14,548 bases of DNA from Candidatus Caenarcanales bacterium (GTDB taxonomy: Bacteria; Cyanobacteriota; Vampirovibrionia; Caenarcaniphilales; Caenarcanaceae): contig CANLFK010000037.1 in assembly GCA_947489925.1 (NCBI GenBank), positions 1 through 14,548 on the forward strand. The letters run 5' to 3'. The notes beneath the pieces are model-generated. The model worked only from the letters and a program-made list of their open reading frames with translations. It was not told where the DNA came from and did not search any database. Of the stretch, positions 14,371-14,548 are shown one piece after another. Position 1 is the first letter of the stretch; every line of letters begins with the position of its first letter. The position numbers and the translations under genes are program-made.

Positions 14371-14399
14371 ATGTTAAGCCTAAAGCCATAAAATTGCAA
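14371..14399 (-). promoter_or_regulatory. Possible promoter of the ferredoxin-NADP+ reductase gene
   Basis: On the minus strand TTGCAA (14394-14399) and TAACAT (14371-14376) are 17 bases apart, each matching four of six consensus positions. Transcription would start about 30 bases before the ATG at 14334. Confidence 0.35.
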
Positions 14400-14433
14400 A
14401 AACAAATCTAATTACATTGTCATTTATACTATT

Positions 14434-14547
14434 TCAATAAGCTTTAATTTCATCTTTTTCGATAACAACATTCTCCCCAGACTGCCTTAGAACAAAAAAG
14501 CCCTCTCTCTTCGCTAAATTTGCAACTTCATCTGATATGGCAAAACC
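14434..14547 (-). CDS. C-terminal end of a DUF3782-like protein of unknown function (cut by window edge)
   Basis: The last 37 codons of a minus-strand gene that enters from the right edge and ends in TGA at 14434-14436. The tail ISDEVANLAKREGFFVLRQ then SGENVVIE matches the C-terminal pattern (A...A...G.FV...SG..V.I) that I know from a PD-(D/E)XK-like, coiled-coil family (DUF3782 and relatives), abundant in Cyanobacteria and some archaea and of unsettled function. Only this end is visible, so no catalytic residue can be checked. It lies 99 bases upstream of the ferredoxin reductase gene on the same strand. Confidence 0.55.
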   Translation of the reverse strand, partial: GFAISDEVANLAKREGFFVLRQSGENVVIEKDEIKAY

Positions 14548-14548
14548 A

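Noticed and set aside
1..14548. CRISPR array, prophage, insertion-sequence transposase, rRNA or riboswitch
   Set aside because: I saw no regularly spaced repeats, transposase or phage motifs, rRNA segments, or TPP or other riboswitch cores in the non-coding stretches.

Overview
This window is AT-rich bacterial DNA, roughly one third G+C by eye, with mostly housekeeping genes on the minus strand. The best guess for the source is a non-photosynthetic relative of the Cyanobacteria (Melainabacteria/Vampirovibrionia or a neighbouring lineage). Three things point there. The EF-P and GatA sequences read like cyanobacterial ones. The order thiL - efp - accB matches, from memory, the thiL - cyclophilin - efp - accB order of marine picocyanobacteria. 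The ferredoxin reductase is of the thioredoxin-reductase-like type rather than the plant-type enzyme of phototrophs. This placement is an inference; no marker gene settles it.

Left region (1-1240): remains of a type II restriction-modification locus. The tail of a plus-strand gene (perhaps the methyltransferase) runs tail to tail into a minus-strand restriction endonuclease with a D...EVK core, two CxxC pairs and MamI-like features. Upstream of the nuclease and overlapping it by ATGA lies a small XRE/C-protein-like regulator. The nuclease frame has an internal TAG, after which the same frame stays open for 49 codons and ends in a stop overlapping the stop of the convergent gene. The nuclease therefore looks recently truncated. 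An imperfect inverted repeat just upstream of the regulator is a candidate operator.

Middle (1392-9985): a secreted FAD-dependent oxidoreductase with an SLH-like C-terminal part stands alone on the plus strand. It converges on a minus-strand series running efp -> accB -> aldehyde dehydrogenase -> gatA -> comEC. The first three are tightly packed, with ribosome binding sites overlapping the preceding stop codons, and a good sigma70-type promoter precedes efp. ComEC has a C-terminal domain that resembles the metallo-beta-lactamase domain but lacks its metal-binding histidines.

9986-10259: a 274-base spacer between thiL and efp. It holds a 101-base G/C-rich element with 8-base perfect terminal inverted repeats and two internal hairpins. 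The element is bracketed by a perfect 26-base direct repeat, one copy of which is the 3' end of thiL. This is the most unusual non-coding structure in the window.

Right region (10260-14548): thiL (TTG start), tRNA-Lys(CTT) on the plus strand tail to tail with tgt, then (all minus) a lytic transglycosylase without a signal peptide, a thioredoxin-reductase-like ferredoxin-NADP reductase, and the C-terminal end of a protein cut by the window edge. Together the housekeeping genes cover translation (EF-P, GatA, tRNA-Lys, queuosine modification by Tgt), fatty-acid synthesis (AccB), thiamine cofactor supply (ThiL) and redox balance.
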